A DNA stretch of 20,146 bases from JBGSMF01 sp964651475 (GTDB taxonomy: Bacteria > Chloroflexota > Anaerolineae > Fen-1058). A program made the translations under genes and the position numbers. This document shows positions 13,192 through 19,851 of this stretch, in pieces. The notes beneath the pieces are model-generated. The model had not been told where the DNA came from, ran no database searches, and was given only the letters and a program-made list of their open reading frames with translations. The stretch lies in the NCBI GenBank assembly GCA_964651475.1, contig CAZYXV010000054.1:1-20146 (forward strand), read 5' to 3'. Within the stretch, counting starts at the first letter, position 1; the number at the start of each line of letters is the position of its first letter.

Positions 13192-15762
13192 ATGCAATTA
13201 CCACCCGAACTGTTAGGCTCGTTTTACCTGGGCGCCGAGTACGATCTAAAAAACGGAAGGATCACCGAAACGGCTGTTAACTATGACGCGCGCGACCTGA
13301 CCACGCACGCGATTGGCGTGGGCATGACGGGCAGCGGCAAGACTGGCCTGTGCATTGGCTTGTTGGAAGAAGCCGCCATGGATAAAGTGCCGGCCATCTT
13401 GATTGATCCCAAGGGCGACATGACCAACCTGCTGCTCCAGTTCCCCGAACTGCGCCCCGAGGATTTTGAGCCGTGGATCAACCTGGATGATGCGCAGCGC
13501 GCCGGTGCAAGTGTGCAAGAGCACGCGCAGACCGTGGCGGAGACGTGGCGCGGCGGCCTGGCGCAGTGGGGCATGAGCCAGGAGCGCATCCGCCTGCTGC
13601 AAGCATCTGCCGAGTTTGCCATCTACACACCCGGGTCGAACGCCGGCATCCCCATCAGCTTATTGGGGAGCCTGGCCGCGCCCGGCCTGGATTTCGACGA
13701 GCACGCCGAGGTGATTCGCGAGCGCATCGGCGGGACGGTGGCGGCGCTGCTGAGCCTGGTGGGCATTGAAGCTGATGCCCTCCGCAGCCGCGAGGCCATT
13801 TTGCTCTCGACTATTTTTGAACATGCCTGGCGGCAAAATCAAAACCTGGACCTGGCGAAACTGATCGCCTCCATTCAAAGCCCGCCCGTGCGCCAGATGG
13901 GCGTGATTGACGTGGACACATTTTATCCGCAAAAGGAGCGTTTTGATTTGGCGATGGCGTTCAACAACCTGGTAGCCGCGCCTAGCTTTCAGAGTTGGTT
14001 GGAAGGCGAGCCGCTGGATGTGGACCGGCTCTTTTATACGAGCGAGGGCAAGCCCCGCCACAGCGTCTTTTACATTGCGCACCTTTCTGAGGCCGAGCGC
14101 ATGTTTTTTGTCACCTTGCTGCTGGAAAGCGTGCTGACGTGGGTGCGCCGCCAGACGGGCACCACCAGCCTGCGCGCGCTGCTTTACTTTGACGAAGTAT
14201 TTGGTTTTTTTCCCCCCATCGCCGAGCCGCCCTCCAAGCGCCCGCTGCTGACGCTGCTCAAGCAAGCCCGCGCCGTGGGCCTGGGATGTATGCTGGTCAC
14301 GCAAAACCCCGCCGACCTGGATTACAAAGGACTCACCAATGCTGGCACGTGGTTTATCGGCAAGCTCCAGGCTGAGCGCGACAAGGAGCGGGTGCTGCAA
14401 GGGTTGAGAGGCGCCATCTCTCAGGCCGGCGGCAGTGAAAAGGTTGATTACGATGCGTTGGTTAATCAACTGGGCAACCGGCTCTTTTTAATGCACAACG
14501 TCCACGCCGAGCGCCCGATCGTCTTGCACACCCGCTGGGCGATGAGCTATTTGCGCGGCCCGCTCACCCGCGCGCAGGTGCGGACGTTGATGGGAGCGCG
14601 CAAGCAGAAAATTCCAGAGGGCGGGGCCAGGATTTCAGAGCCGCTCGACCTCCAGGCGCCACTCTCTTCCCCGTCTCCGCCTGGTTTTCTGCCTACCCCA
14701 CCCGCGCTGGATCCTTCCGTGCCGCAAGCGTTCGTGCCCGTAAGCCTGAGCGAACAGGCGGCCATTCGCCAGCTGGCGCAAGAGTTGGGCCGCGAGCCGC
14801 TGGTGGAAAGCGTGCAATTGGTTTACGAGCCGGCCATCGTAGGCGGCGCACTGGTGCGTTTTGTGGATCGCAAATGCGCGGTCAATGAACAGGTAGAAAG
14901 CGTTTTGCTGGCCCCTGCGCCCGGCGATGCTTCGGCTGGATCGGGGCGGGGCTGGGGCAGCGTGGATTGGGGCGCCGCAGAGACGCTGCCGCTGCGCCTG
15001 GACGATCTGGCCGCCGGGCCGGAACAGGCGGGGGCGGATCGCGCCCCATTTTTCGCCGCCGCGCCCCAGGCCGCCGATAGCGCGCCTGAACTCAAACGCA
15101 TCGCCCGCGACCTGGCCGAGTGGCTCTATTACAACAGCCGTCTGGCACTGGCCGCTCACGCCGGGCTGGGACTTGTTCAGCGCCCCGGCGAAAAGGAGCG
15201 CGATTTCAAGATTCGCGTGCAGCAGGCGGCGCGCGAGCGGCGCGATGCAGAAGTGGATGCGCTGGAGCTCAAGTACGCCGCTCGCATCGAAAAGTTGGAG
15301 GCTCAACTGCGCAAACGAGAACGGCAACTGGCCGCCAGCGAAGCCGAATACGCCGCTCGCAAACACGAGCGAACTATCACAGTGGGCGAAACGGCGATCA
15401 ACTTCTTCCTGGGGCGGCGGCACACGCGGGCCATGAGCATCATTGCCTCCAAGCAGCGCCTGGCAGAAAAGGCCGAATTAGACATCGAAGAAACGCAGCA
15501 AGAGATCGCCGAACTCGAAGAGGAAAAGACGGCGCTGGAAAACGAATTAAAAACAGCCGCCGACGAAATCACCCGCAAGTGGGCGGATTTGCTGGACGAT
15601 TTGACCGTAGAAGAATTTCACCCGCGGCGCACCGACGTGGACGTGCGTGTGGCGGCGCTCGGCTGGCTGCCTTCGTGGTGGGTGAGCTATCGCGTGCAAG
15701 GTGGCGCGCGCGCGCTTATGGCCACCATCGCCGCCTATCCTTTGCCGGAATCTGCCCCGTGA
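13192..15762 (+). CDS. HerA/FtsK-superfamily ATPase with C-terminal coiled coil
   Basis: This 856-residue protein has Walker A GVGMTGSGKTG (residues 42-52) followed by IDPKGDMTNLL, and Walker B ALLYFDEVFGFF with Asp334/Glu335. A sensor-like stretch MLVTQNPADLDYKGLTNAG and RDKERVLQGLRG follow, as in HerA/DUF87-type hexameric ATPases that pump DNA or remodel protein complexes. A Pro-rich linker (about 487-515) leads to a second part with two coiled coils (about 685-728 and 752-800: KLEAQLRKRERQLAASEAEY, EETQQEIAELEEEKTALENE). These are separated by TITVGETAINFFLGRRHTRA, and the protein ends in a WLPSWWVSY segment. Proteins of this length and layout are widespread in Chloroflexota and Actinomycetota but not assigned a clear job as far as I know. 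Its DUF6504 partner overlaps by four bases. No nuclease (NurA) gene is beside it, which argues against the archaeal end-resection role. Confidence 0.85.
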   Translation: MQLPPELLGSFYLGAEYDLKNGRITETAVNYDARDLTTHAIGVGMTGSGKTGLCIGLLEEAAMDKVPAILIDPKGDMTNLLLQFPELRPEDFEPWINLDDAQRAGASVQEHAQTVAETWRGGLAQWGMSQERIRLLQASAEFAIYTPGSNAGIPISLLGSLAAPGLDFDEHAEVIRERIGGTVAALLSLVGIEADALRSREAILLSTIFEHAWRQNQNLDLAKLIASIQSPPVRQMGVIDVDTFYPQKERFDLAMAFNNLVAAPSFQSWLEGEPLDVDRLFYTSEGKPRHSVFYIAHLSEAERMFFVTLLLESVLTWVRRQTGTTSLRALLYFDEVFGFFPPIAEPPSKRPLLTLLKQARAVGLGCMLVTQNPADLDYKGLTNAGTWFIGKLQAERDKERVLQGLRGAISQAGGSEKVDYDALVNQLGNRLFLMHNVHAERPIVLHTRWAMSYLRGPLTRAQVRTLMGARKQKIPEGGARISEPLDLQAPLSSPSPPGFLPTPPALDPSVPQAFVPVSLSEQAAIRQLAQELGREPLVESVQLVYEPAIVGGALVRFVDRKCAVNEQVESVLLAPAPGDASAGSGRGWGSVDWGAAETLPLRLDDLAAGPEQAGADRAPFFAAAPQAADSAPELKRIARDLAEWLYYNSRLALAAHAGLGLVQRPGEKERDFKIRVQQAARERRDAEVDALELKYAARIEKLEAQLRKRERQLAASEAEYAARKHERTITVGETAINFFLGRRHTRAMSIIASKQRLAEKAELDIEETQQEIAELEEEKTALENELKTAADEITRKWADLLDDLTVEEFHPRRTDVDVRVAALGWLPSWWVSYRVQGGARALMATIAAYPLPESAP

Positions 15763-16145
15763 GCACAGAAACAACGCGCTTTATCGGCGCGGCGATTCAA
15801 GTGATTTACGATCAGCCGCCAGTGTTGGAAAAACGCCCCGGCGCGCCGGACGGTTTTGTGTGGGAAGGCAAAACCGTCCGGGTGCTCGCGGTCCTAAAGG
15901 AATGGCACGATTACGGGCTGCGCGGCAAGAGCCTGAACTTTTACGTCAAAGAGCAAGGCTCTTATCGCGCCAAGGCAGCCGGGCGAAAAGGAACGTGGGG
16001 CGTCGGGCGAGATTATTACCGCGTGCGCGCAGACACGGGCGAGGTATTCGATCTCTATTACGACCGCGCCCCTGGCGGGCCGGGCGGCCGCAAGGGAAAC
16101 TGGGTCCTGTTCCAGCAAGTGCTGGATTGGGCGGAGAATTTATAA
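15759..16145 (+). CDS. DUF6504-type small protein
   Basis: The GTG start at 15759-15761 overlaps the ATPase stop in a GTGA junction, and the frame runs 128 residues. Features are FIGAAIQVIYD, GFVWEGKTVRVLAVLKEW, GRDYYRVRADTGEVFDLYYDR and NWVLFQQVLDWAENL. The alternating beta pattern with 'YYRVRADTGEVFDLYYD' and a C-terminal Trp-rich strand resembles DUF6504, small proteins often encoded beside DNA-processing genes in high-GC Gram-positives and Chloroflexota. Function is unknown. Strict translational coupling suggests it is made in proportion to the ATPase and may bind it. No ribosome-binding sequence of note is present before GTG. The longer open frame upstream of GTG lies inside the ATPase gene and is not used. 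Confidence 0.7.
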   Translation: MSTETTRFIGAAIQVIYDQPPVLEKRPGAPDGFVWEGKTVRVLAVLKEWHDYGLRGKSLNFYVKEQGSYRAKAAGRKGTWGVGRDYYRVRADTGEVFDLYYDRAPGGPGGRKGNWVLFQQVLDWAENL

Positions 16146-16152
16146 TCACATT

Positions 16153-16217
16153 TTGCTCACGGATAACACGGATTGTATATCCGCTGTCCGTGTTCATCTG
16201 TGCAAACCCGTGAGCAA
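16153..16217. repeat. Nested palindromic intergenic repeat (ACACGGAT type)
   Basis: TTGCTCACGG (16153-16162) and CCGTGAGCAA (16208-16217) are perfect 10-bp inverted arms. Inside them AACACGGA (16165-16172) and TCCGTGTT (16187-16194) are a second perfect pair. The phrases 'CACGGATAACACGGAT' and 'CCGTGTTCATCTGTG' resemble a dispersed intergenic repeat I know from many environmental genomes. An in-frame open stretch through it could be mistaken for an N-terminal extension of the next gene. Confidence 0.65.
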
Positions 16218-16251
16218 GAAAAAGAATGGGAAAATTTTAGGAGGCGCCAAG

Positions 16252-16842
16252 ATGTCGTTCAAAGAACTGGTTTTGAGGACGCGCAGTTATCGCCGCTTTC
16301 AGCAAAACGAGGCCGTTTCGATAGATACGTTGCGCGAGTTGGTAGACCTGGCGCGGCAAGCGGCCTCCGGCGCAAATATCCAGCCGCTCAAATACGTCCT
16401 GGTGGCTGATCCCGCCGTCAATGCCCGGGTCTTTCCCTTATTGCGTTGGGCGGGCTATTTGCCCGAGTGGGGCGGCCCCGTCGAAGGCGAGCGCCCGTCC
16501 GCGTACATCGTCATCCTGGGCGATACCGAGCTGCGCAAAGAATGTGATGCCGATTTGGGCATCGCCGCGCAGACTATCATGTTGGGCGCGACCGAGCGCG
16601 GGCTGGGCGGCTGCATGATCGCCAGCGTCGAGCGAGACCCGCTGCGGACCATGCTGGAAATTCCCGAACGCTACAAGATCTTGCTCGTGCTGGCGCTGGG
16701 CAAGCCGGTAGAGACAGTGGTGCTGGAGCCGCTCGGCGCCGATGGAAACATCCGCTACTATCGCGACGCCGATGGTGTGCATCACGTCCCCAAACGCTCG
16801 CTCGAAGAGGTTATTGTGGAATCCCACCCCAAGGAACATTAG
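16252..16842 (+). CDS. Nitroreductase-family protein
   Basis: The start at ATG 16252 is fixed by AGGAGG at 16239-16244; the longer in-frame extension upstream is repeat sequence. The 196-residue protein begins MSFKELVLRTRSYRRFQ, the Arg/Ser FMN-phosphate contact region of nitroreductases. It continues with DLARQAASGANIQPLKYVLV, a typical flavin-binding stretch; DLGIAAQTIMLGATERGLGGCMIASV, the usual central helix and strand; and ILLVLALGKPVETV. Family members are FMN-dependent oxidoreductases using NAD(P)H to reduce nitro compounds, quinones, flavins or enones; the physiological substrate cannot be told. The length is normal for a minimal family member. It has no obvious functional link to its neighbours, and a folded leader for the next gene begins right after its stop. 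Confidence 0.9.
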   Translation: MSFKELVLRTRSYRRFQQNEAVSIDTLRELVDLARQAASGANIQPLKYVLVADPAVNARVFPLLRWAGYLPEWGGPVEGERPSAYIVILGDTELRKECDADLGIAAQTIMLGATERGLGGCMIASVERDPLRTMLEIPERYKILLVLALGKPVETVVLEPLGADGNIRYYRDADGVHHVPKRSLEEVIVESHPKEH

Positions 16843-16850
16843 ACCCGTTT

Positions 16851-16971
16851 TTGTCGGGAAAGCAGGCTGACATCCCCACGTCAGCCTATGCCAGGCGGCA
16901 TAGGGATGCCGCGTGTACTGGGTTTCCCAACAGGAACCAGACTATGCGCCGCCGGGCCAATCTCGAGGCCC
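16851..16971 (+). promoter_or_regulatory. Structured leader (possible cis-regulatory RNA) before the amino-acid binding protein
   Basis: Three helices fit one fold. An outer stem pairs 16851-16861 with 16923-16933 (GGGAAA/TTTCCC core, one C-A mismatch, then TGT/ACA). Inside are two tandem hairpins: AGGCTGAC/GTCAGCCT (16864-16871 and 16880-16887) and GCGGCAT/ATGCCGC (16895-16901 and 16906-16912, loop AGGG). The loop of the first hairpin (CATCCC, 16871-16876) is also complementary to GGGATG (16903-16908), allowing a pseudoknot or switch. Downstream, GGGCC/GGCCC (16954-16958 and 16967-16971) followed by TATTTT could act as a weak terminator just before the ribosome-binding AAGGAG (16978-16983). 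I do not recognise a known riboswitch consensus. It might instead be a dispersed repeat. Confidence 0.45.
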
Positions 16972-16989
16972 TATTTTAAGGAGTAAACC

Positions 16990-17940
16990 ATGAAGAAGAG
17001 AATACCCGTTTTGAGTTTGTTGATTCTATTGAGCCTGGTTGTGGCAGCTTGCGGCCAGGCAGCCACCCCAACGCCAGCGCCCATTCCGCAAGTCGTAACC
17101 CAGCCAGCCGCAACGGCCACCGAAAAGCCTACCGCAGCGCCTCCCACTACAGAACCCACACCCATGCCCCAACCCACACCCGCTCCCACGGCCGCGCAGG
17201 CCAAGACCACGCGCTTGCCGGACCTGGGGGGGCGAACGGTTGTGGCAGTCACGGGCAATGACTATACGCCGCTCAACTTTGTTGACCCGCTGACGGGCAA
17301 GGCCGTGGGCTGGGAATACGACGCCGTCAACGAAATCTGCCGTCGCCTCAACTGCAAGGTAGACTGGCAAGTCACCTCGTGGGACACTATGATCGCCGCC
17401 GTGCGCGAAAAGCAGTTCGACGTTGGCATGGACGGCATCACCATCACCGACGAGCGCAAGCAGCAGGTTGACTTTTCAGAGCCTTACATGACGTCTCAGC
17501 AATTCATGCTCGTCCGCGCCGACGAGAAACGCTTTGCCACGCCCAAAGACTTTGCCGACGACGACAAGCTCCTCATCGGCTCGCAGACCGGCACCACCAA
17601 TTTCTACGTGGCCGTCTACGAGGTCCTGGACGGCGACGAGGCCAACCCGCGCATCAAGCTCTTTGAAAACTTTGGCGCCGCCGTGCAAGCCCTCATCATC
17701 GGCGACGTGGACATGGTCCTGATGGACGCCGCCTCCAGCCGCGGCTACATCGGCGCCAACCCCGACAAGCTCAAGGTCATCGGCGACCCGCTCGGCACCG
17801 AGCAGTTCGGCTTTATCTTTGCACCCGGCTCTGACCTCGTCGCACCCTTTAACGCCGCCATCAAAACTATGAGCCAGGACGGATTCCTGGATCACCTGAA
17901 CACCCGCTGGTTCTTTTTGTACGACCCAACCGCTAAATAA
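16990..17940 (+). CDS. Polar amino-acid ABC transporter substrate-binding lipoprotein
   Basis: This 316-residue protein has a lipoprotein signal with lipobox VAAC (Cys21), a Pro/Thr/Ala-rich linker (about 24-74) and a family-3 solute-binding domain (about 76-314). Typical phrases are YTPLNFVDPLTGKAVGWEYD, the usual binding-cleft opening 'PLxFxDxxGxxxGxxxD' pattern; MDGITITDERKQQVDFSEPY; GSQTGTTNFY; and GDVDMVLMDA. It captures a polar amino acid or similar small molecule outside the cell and delivers it to the permease at 18032. AAGGAG with a six-base spacer precedes ATG 16990. A long folded leader lies upstream and a GC-rich hairpin follows, so its level is probably set separately from the permease. 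Ligand identity cannot be read reliably. Confidence 0.93.
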   Translation: MKKRIPVLSLLILLSLVVAACGQAATPTPAPIPQVVTQPAATATEKPTAAPPTTEPTPMPQPTPAPTAAQAKTTRLPDLGGRTVVAVTGNDYTPLNFVDPLTGKAVGWEYDAVNEICRRLNCKVDWQVTSWDTMIAAVREKQFDVGMDGITITDERKQQVDFSEPYMTSQQFMLVRADEKRFATPKDFADDDKLLIGSQTGTTNFYVAVYEVLDGDEANPRIKLFENFGAAVQALIIGDVDMVLMDAASSRGYIGANPDKLKVIGDPLGTEQFGFIFAPGSDLVAPFNAAIKTMSQDGFLDHLNTRWFFLYDPTAK

Positions 17941-17943
17941 ACC

Positions 17944-17975
17944 AGGCGCCGGCCGGCTGAGGCTGGCCGGCGCTT
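17944..17975 (+). terminator. GC-rich hairpin between binding protein and permease
   Basis: Positions 17946-17957 pair with 17962-17973 (GCGCCGGCCGGC with one G-U in RNA) around a TGAG loop, extended by a G-U and an A-U pair to 17944-17975, giving a 14-bp stem. Only two T follow, so termination would be partial. A hairpin here fits the usual excess of binding protein over permease. Confidence 0.55.
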
Positions 17976-18031
17976 GACATGCCTGCCTGGCTGCTCCAAC
18001 CTTGCCAGAGCAGCTAGAGTGGAGCACGCTG

Positions 18032-18859
18032 GTGAGAGTAAAGCCCAAGTCGCACCTGATTCCCGTCGTTGACAGGCTATCTCAATTGCCTTACTGGTTC
18101 CTGGCGGTTATCCTGGCTGCCGTTGCCCTGCTGTGGGGCATTGCCAACCGTGGAGATTATCGCACTATCTTTAGCGCCGTCAGCAAAGGCGTTTGGACCA
18201 CCATCTATGTCTCGCTGATTGCCTACACACTGGCCATGTTGCTGGGGCTAGTATTGAGCCTGATGCGCGTCTACAAGAGCCGGCTGACGCAAGAGCTTGC
18301 CTCGCTCTACGTCGAAATCATTCGCGGCGTTCCCATGTTGGTGATCCTCTATTACATCGCCTTTGTCGGCGCGCCGGCCCTGGTCGGCGCGCTCAATTGG
18401 CTGGGGCGCCCGCTGATCAACATTGGGATTGTGGTCGAGATCAATGTCCGCCAGGTTGACTTTACGGTTCGCGCCGTTCTGGCGCTGACCATCGGATACA
18501 GCGCGTTCATTTCGGAAATTTTCCGCGCCGGCATTCAATCTATCGAAAAAGAGCAAATGGAAGCCGCGCAATCGTCGGGCGCGACGTATTGGCAAACGAT
18601 GCGCTACATCGTCCTGCCCCAGGCCGTGCGAAATGTCTTGCCGGCGTTGGGCAATGAATTCATCGCTATGCTCAAAGACTCGGCCCTCGTCTCGGTGCTG
18701 GGAGTGCAAGACATTGCTCAACTGGGCAAAGTCTACTCGGCCTCCACCTTCAAGTTCTTCGAGACCTATAACATCGTCGCCTTTCTTTACCTGGTGATGA
18801 CCATGGGGCTGGCGTTGGTGGTCCGCTGGCTAGAAAAACGGCTGGACTTGTCCCGGTGA
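18032..18859 (+). CDS. Polar amino-acid ABC transporter permease
   Basis: The GTG start at 18032 is chosen because GGAG lies about eight bases before it; a TTG start at 18002 would add ten residues and has no such site. The 275-residue protein is a HisM/GlnP-type membrane subunit. It has about five membrane helices, with LPYWFLAVILAAVALLWGI near the N-terminus, then VWTTIYVSLIAYTLAMLLGLVLSL and EIIRGVPMLVILYYIAF typical of polar amino-acid permeases. The EAA loop is EAAQSSGATYWQTMRYIVLP. It imports the ligand caught by the lipoprotein at 16990. No ATP-binding subunit follows in the window, although such genes usually end in one; the sequence after the stop is degraded Rhs and insertion-sequence DNA. 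An ATPase encoded elsewhere must serve it, or the system is incomplete. Confidence 0.92.
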   Translation: MRVKPKSHLIPVVDRLSQLPYWFLAVILAAVALLWGIANRGDYRTIFSAVSKGVWTTIYVSLIAYTLAMLLGLVLSLMRVYKSRLTQELASLYVEIIRGVPMLVILYYIAFVGAPALVGALNWLGRPLINIGIVVEINVRQVDFTVRAVLALTIGYSAFISEIFRAGIQSIEKEQMEAAQSSGATYWQTMRYIVLPQAVRNVLPALGNEFIAMLKDSALVSVLGVQDIAQLGKVYSASTFKFFETYNIVAFLYLVMTMGLALVVRWLEKRLDLSR

Positions 18860-18906
18860 ACACGTAATCGCTGACCCAAGGAGTGAAGAGAGGCTAGTCG
18901 CCAGAG

Positions 18907-19654
18907 TTGCCAAAGACAGATCACCACTCGCTGGCTATGTCCGCGCCTGCGCGCGAGCAGCCCCGCTCCGGCAATGCCGCGCCAGCCGCGGCGGTCACGC
19001 CGCCCAATGGCGTCACCTGGCGCAGCTACTACTATGCGGGCAGCACGCGCGTGGCCGTGCGCACGCAAACCCCCACCACAAATGTGGTATACCCTGGCCT
19101 GCGCTGGGCGCAGCCCAGGGCAGGCTTTTGGGGGATCACCTGGGCAGCACCAGCGCGGCCGCTAACCCTCTTCCCTTCGGTCGAGGGCAGGTAGCGACGG
19201 CACGCTCCACTCGCGGCAACTGTACACCGCCTGGGGCGAGTCGAGGTGGACCAGCGGCTCTTTACCAACCGACTTGCGGTATACAGGCCAGAGAAGCGAG
19301 GAGGCCGGGCTGGGGTCACTGTACGATTATGGGGCAAGAATGTACTCGCCCCGCGTGGGACGGTTCCTGTCCGCCGATACGATTGTGCCGAGTCCGGGCA
19401 ACCCTCAATCGCTGAACAGATATGCGTACACCTTGAATAATCCGATAGCATACGTTGATCCCACGGGTCATTTTACGAGAGATGCCATTTACAACTACCT
19501 GCTAGAATATTTTAAAGGAGACGAGAGACAGGCTACATCTATGATTGAGATGTGGGAACAGGACACTGATTTGTGGGACATGATCTCAACAGCACAAGCG
19601 GGTGACACCCTGTTTGGTTATTTTGAGGATAGTTTTCACGGCACTAGTTGCTAA
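18907..19654 (+). pseudogene. Rhs/YD-repeat protein remnant, frameshifted and 3'-truncated
   Basis: Three frames carry consecutive pieces of an Rhs core. GVTWRSYYYAGSTRVAVRTQ (to about 19090) is in one frame, GDHLGSTSAA (about 19131-19163) in a second, and GSDGTLHSRQLYTAWGESRW, RYTGQRSEEAGLGSLYDYGAR, VGRFLSADTIVPSPGNPQ and NPIAYVDPTGH (about 19195-19474) in a third. These are the usual order of the C-terminal core of Rhs/YD-repeat proteins, ending in the DPxGH boundary before a variable tip. A palindromic insertion lies at the first frame change, and a TAA-containing CCCTC...GAGGG stretch at the second. The tip, 59 residues beginning FTRDAIYNYLLEYFKG, ends where an insertion-sequence end begins. 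The 5' part of the gene is missing, so this is a dead fragment. The exact 5' limit is unclear; good similarity starts near 19000. Confidence 0.8.
19097..19125. repeat. Palindromic insertion inside the Rhs remnant
   Basis: GCCTGCGCTGGGC (19097-19109) and GCCCAGGGCAGGC (19113-19125) are 13-bp inverted arms with one mismatch and a three-base loop. They fall between codons for 'NVVY' and 'GDHLG', which in intact Rhs proteins are nearly adjacent, so about 36-38 bases look inserted. Its small size and symmetry suggest a dispersed palindromic repeat. Confidence 0.6.
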
Positions 19655-19736
19655 CCGACAGCGCATGCCTGACATTTTACCGACAGCGCATGCCTGACAT
19701 GAATATTGCTCAGAACCGACAGCGCATACCTGACAT
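19654..19736 (+). repeat. Three 22-bp direct repeats at the insertion-sequence end
   Basis: The unit starts ACCGACAGCGCAT and ends CCTGACAT. Copies lie at 19654-19675, 19679-19700 and 19715-19736; the third has one change (A for G at the centre). Start-to-start distances are 25 and 36 bases. An inverted CTGTCGGTT (19739-19747) pairs with AACCGACAG (19714-19722) of the third copy. Such clustered repeats at one end of a transposable element are probable transposase-binding sites. Confidence 0.85.
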
Positions 19737-19778
19737 GTCTGTCGGTTGGGAATGACCTTCCTGCGAGAATAAAGTATG

Positions 19779-19807
19779 TTGTCAGTCAATCAGTTGTCTT
19801 CTATAGT
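19779..19807 (+). promoter_or_regulatory. Sigma70-type promoter for the transposase
   Basis: TTGTCA (19779-19784) and TATAGT (19802-19807) are exactly 17 bases apart, and each matches consensus at five of six positions. It lies 45 bases before the transposase start codon. This is the best promoter in the window by eye. Confidence 0.6.
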
Positions 19808-19851
19808 TGCTCAGTGTGACAGCCGCCTTGGGCAAACTACAGGAGGCAAGA

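Noticed and set aside
16153..16251. N-terminal extension of the nitroreductase
   Set aside because: The 33 extra codons are translated palindromic repeat; AGGAGG before ATG 16252 decides the start.
19654..19736. Three repeats considered as a CRISPR array
   Set aside because: Only three units, with gaps of 3 and 14 bases, no spacers of uniform size and no cas genes; their position before a transposase explains them better.
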